A stretch of 5,942 bases of DNA from an uncultured Eubacteriales bacterium (GTDB taxonomy: Bacteria > Bacillota > Clostridia > Oscillospirales > Acutalibacteraceae), in assembly GCA_900316925.1 (NCBI GenBank), contig ONEU01000160.1, positions 1 to 5,942 of the forward strand, given 5' to 3'. The notes beneath the pieces were generated by a model. That model saw only the letters and a list, made by a program, of their open reading frames with translations, searched no databases and was not told the origin of the DNA. This document shows positions 5,938 through 5,942 of this stretch, in pieces. The position numbers and the translations under genes were made by a program. How positions within the stretch are numbered: position 1 is the stretch's first letter; the number at the start of each line of letters is the position of its first letter.

Positions 5938-5942
5938 GTAAC

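Larger units (their letters stand above)
5756..5942. other. Non-coding region with a palindrome cluster after rnz
   Basis: No credible gene is seen here. The region holds three hairpin-forming inverted repeats (5749-5768, 5765-5790, 5896-5937), a short direct repeat CCCCCGA (5787-5793 and 5796-5802), and a middle section (about 5803-5880) in which I see only 4-5 bp complementarities. The C-rich block at 5787-5798 can also pair imperfectly with the G-rich block at 5891-5901. The design fits a dispersed intergenic repeat or a transcript-end region. It is cut by the window edge, so its full extent is unknown. Confidence 0.6.

Noticed and set aside
5759..5941. 60-codon + strand ORF with a TTG start immediately after rnz
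   Set aside because: It runs through both arms of the palindromes, has no ribosome binding site of its own (the rnz end and a hairpin occupy the place), and its residues are simply what the inverted repeats encode.

Overview
The window is a compact, GC-rich (by eye mid-to-high 50s % GC) stretch of a bacterial chromosome with every recognisable gene on the + strand. The families (RecN, a HinT-like HIT protein, ComEC, HolA, RNase M5 and RNase Z) and the strong AGGAGG-type ribosome binding sites point to a Gram-positive Firmicute. RNase M5 together with the comEC-holA order (also seen in Bacillus) and the codon composition suggest a clostridial gut-type lineage (Oscillospiraceae/Ruminococcaceae). 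That placement is inference; no rRNA or marker in the window fixes it.

Layout: 1-566 is the C-terminal third of recN (DNA break repair ATPase), whose start lies off the left edge. After 34 bases comes a 113-residue HIT-family nucleotide hydrolase (601-942). After 28 bases a tight run begins: comEC (971-3229, DNA uptake channel), holA (3217-4266, clamp-loader delta subunit), rnmV (4263-4859, 5S rRNA maturase) and rnz (4853-5755, tRNA 3' endonuclease). These four genes overlap their neighbours by 13, 4 and 7 bases, and holA and rnmV start with GTG and TTG, so they are probably one translationally coupled operon mixing DNA uptake/repair, replication and stable-RNA processing. No promoter is convincing inside the window, so transcription probably enters from upstream of recN.

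The last ~190 bases (5756-5942) hold no credible gene. They contain a cluster of strong inverted repeats: a hairpin over the rnz stop codon, a perfect 11-bp stem with a 4-base loop that competes with it, and a perfect 14-bp stem near the right edge. This looks like a dispersed palindromic element or a processing/termination region, cut off by the window end.

The main oddity is in ComEC. Its C-terminal metallo-beta-lactamase-like domain is present in length and outline, but nearly all the expected metal ligands are replaced, whereas the separate metallo-beta-lactamase fold of RNase Z downstream keeps its full metal site. I see no CRISPR, phage, transposase or obvious new multi-gene system; this is mostly a housekeeping neighbourhood.
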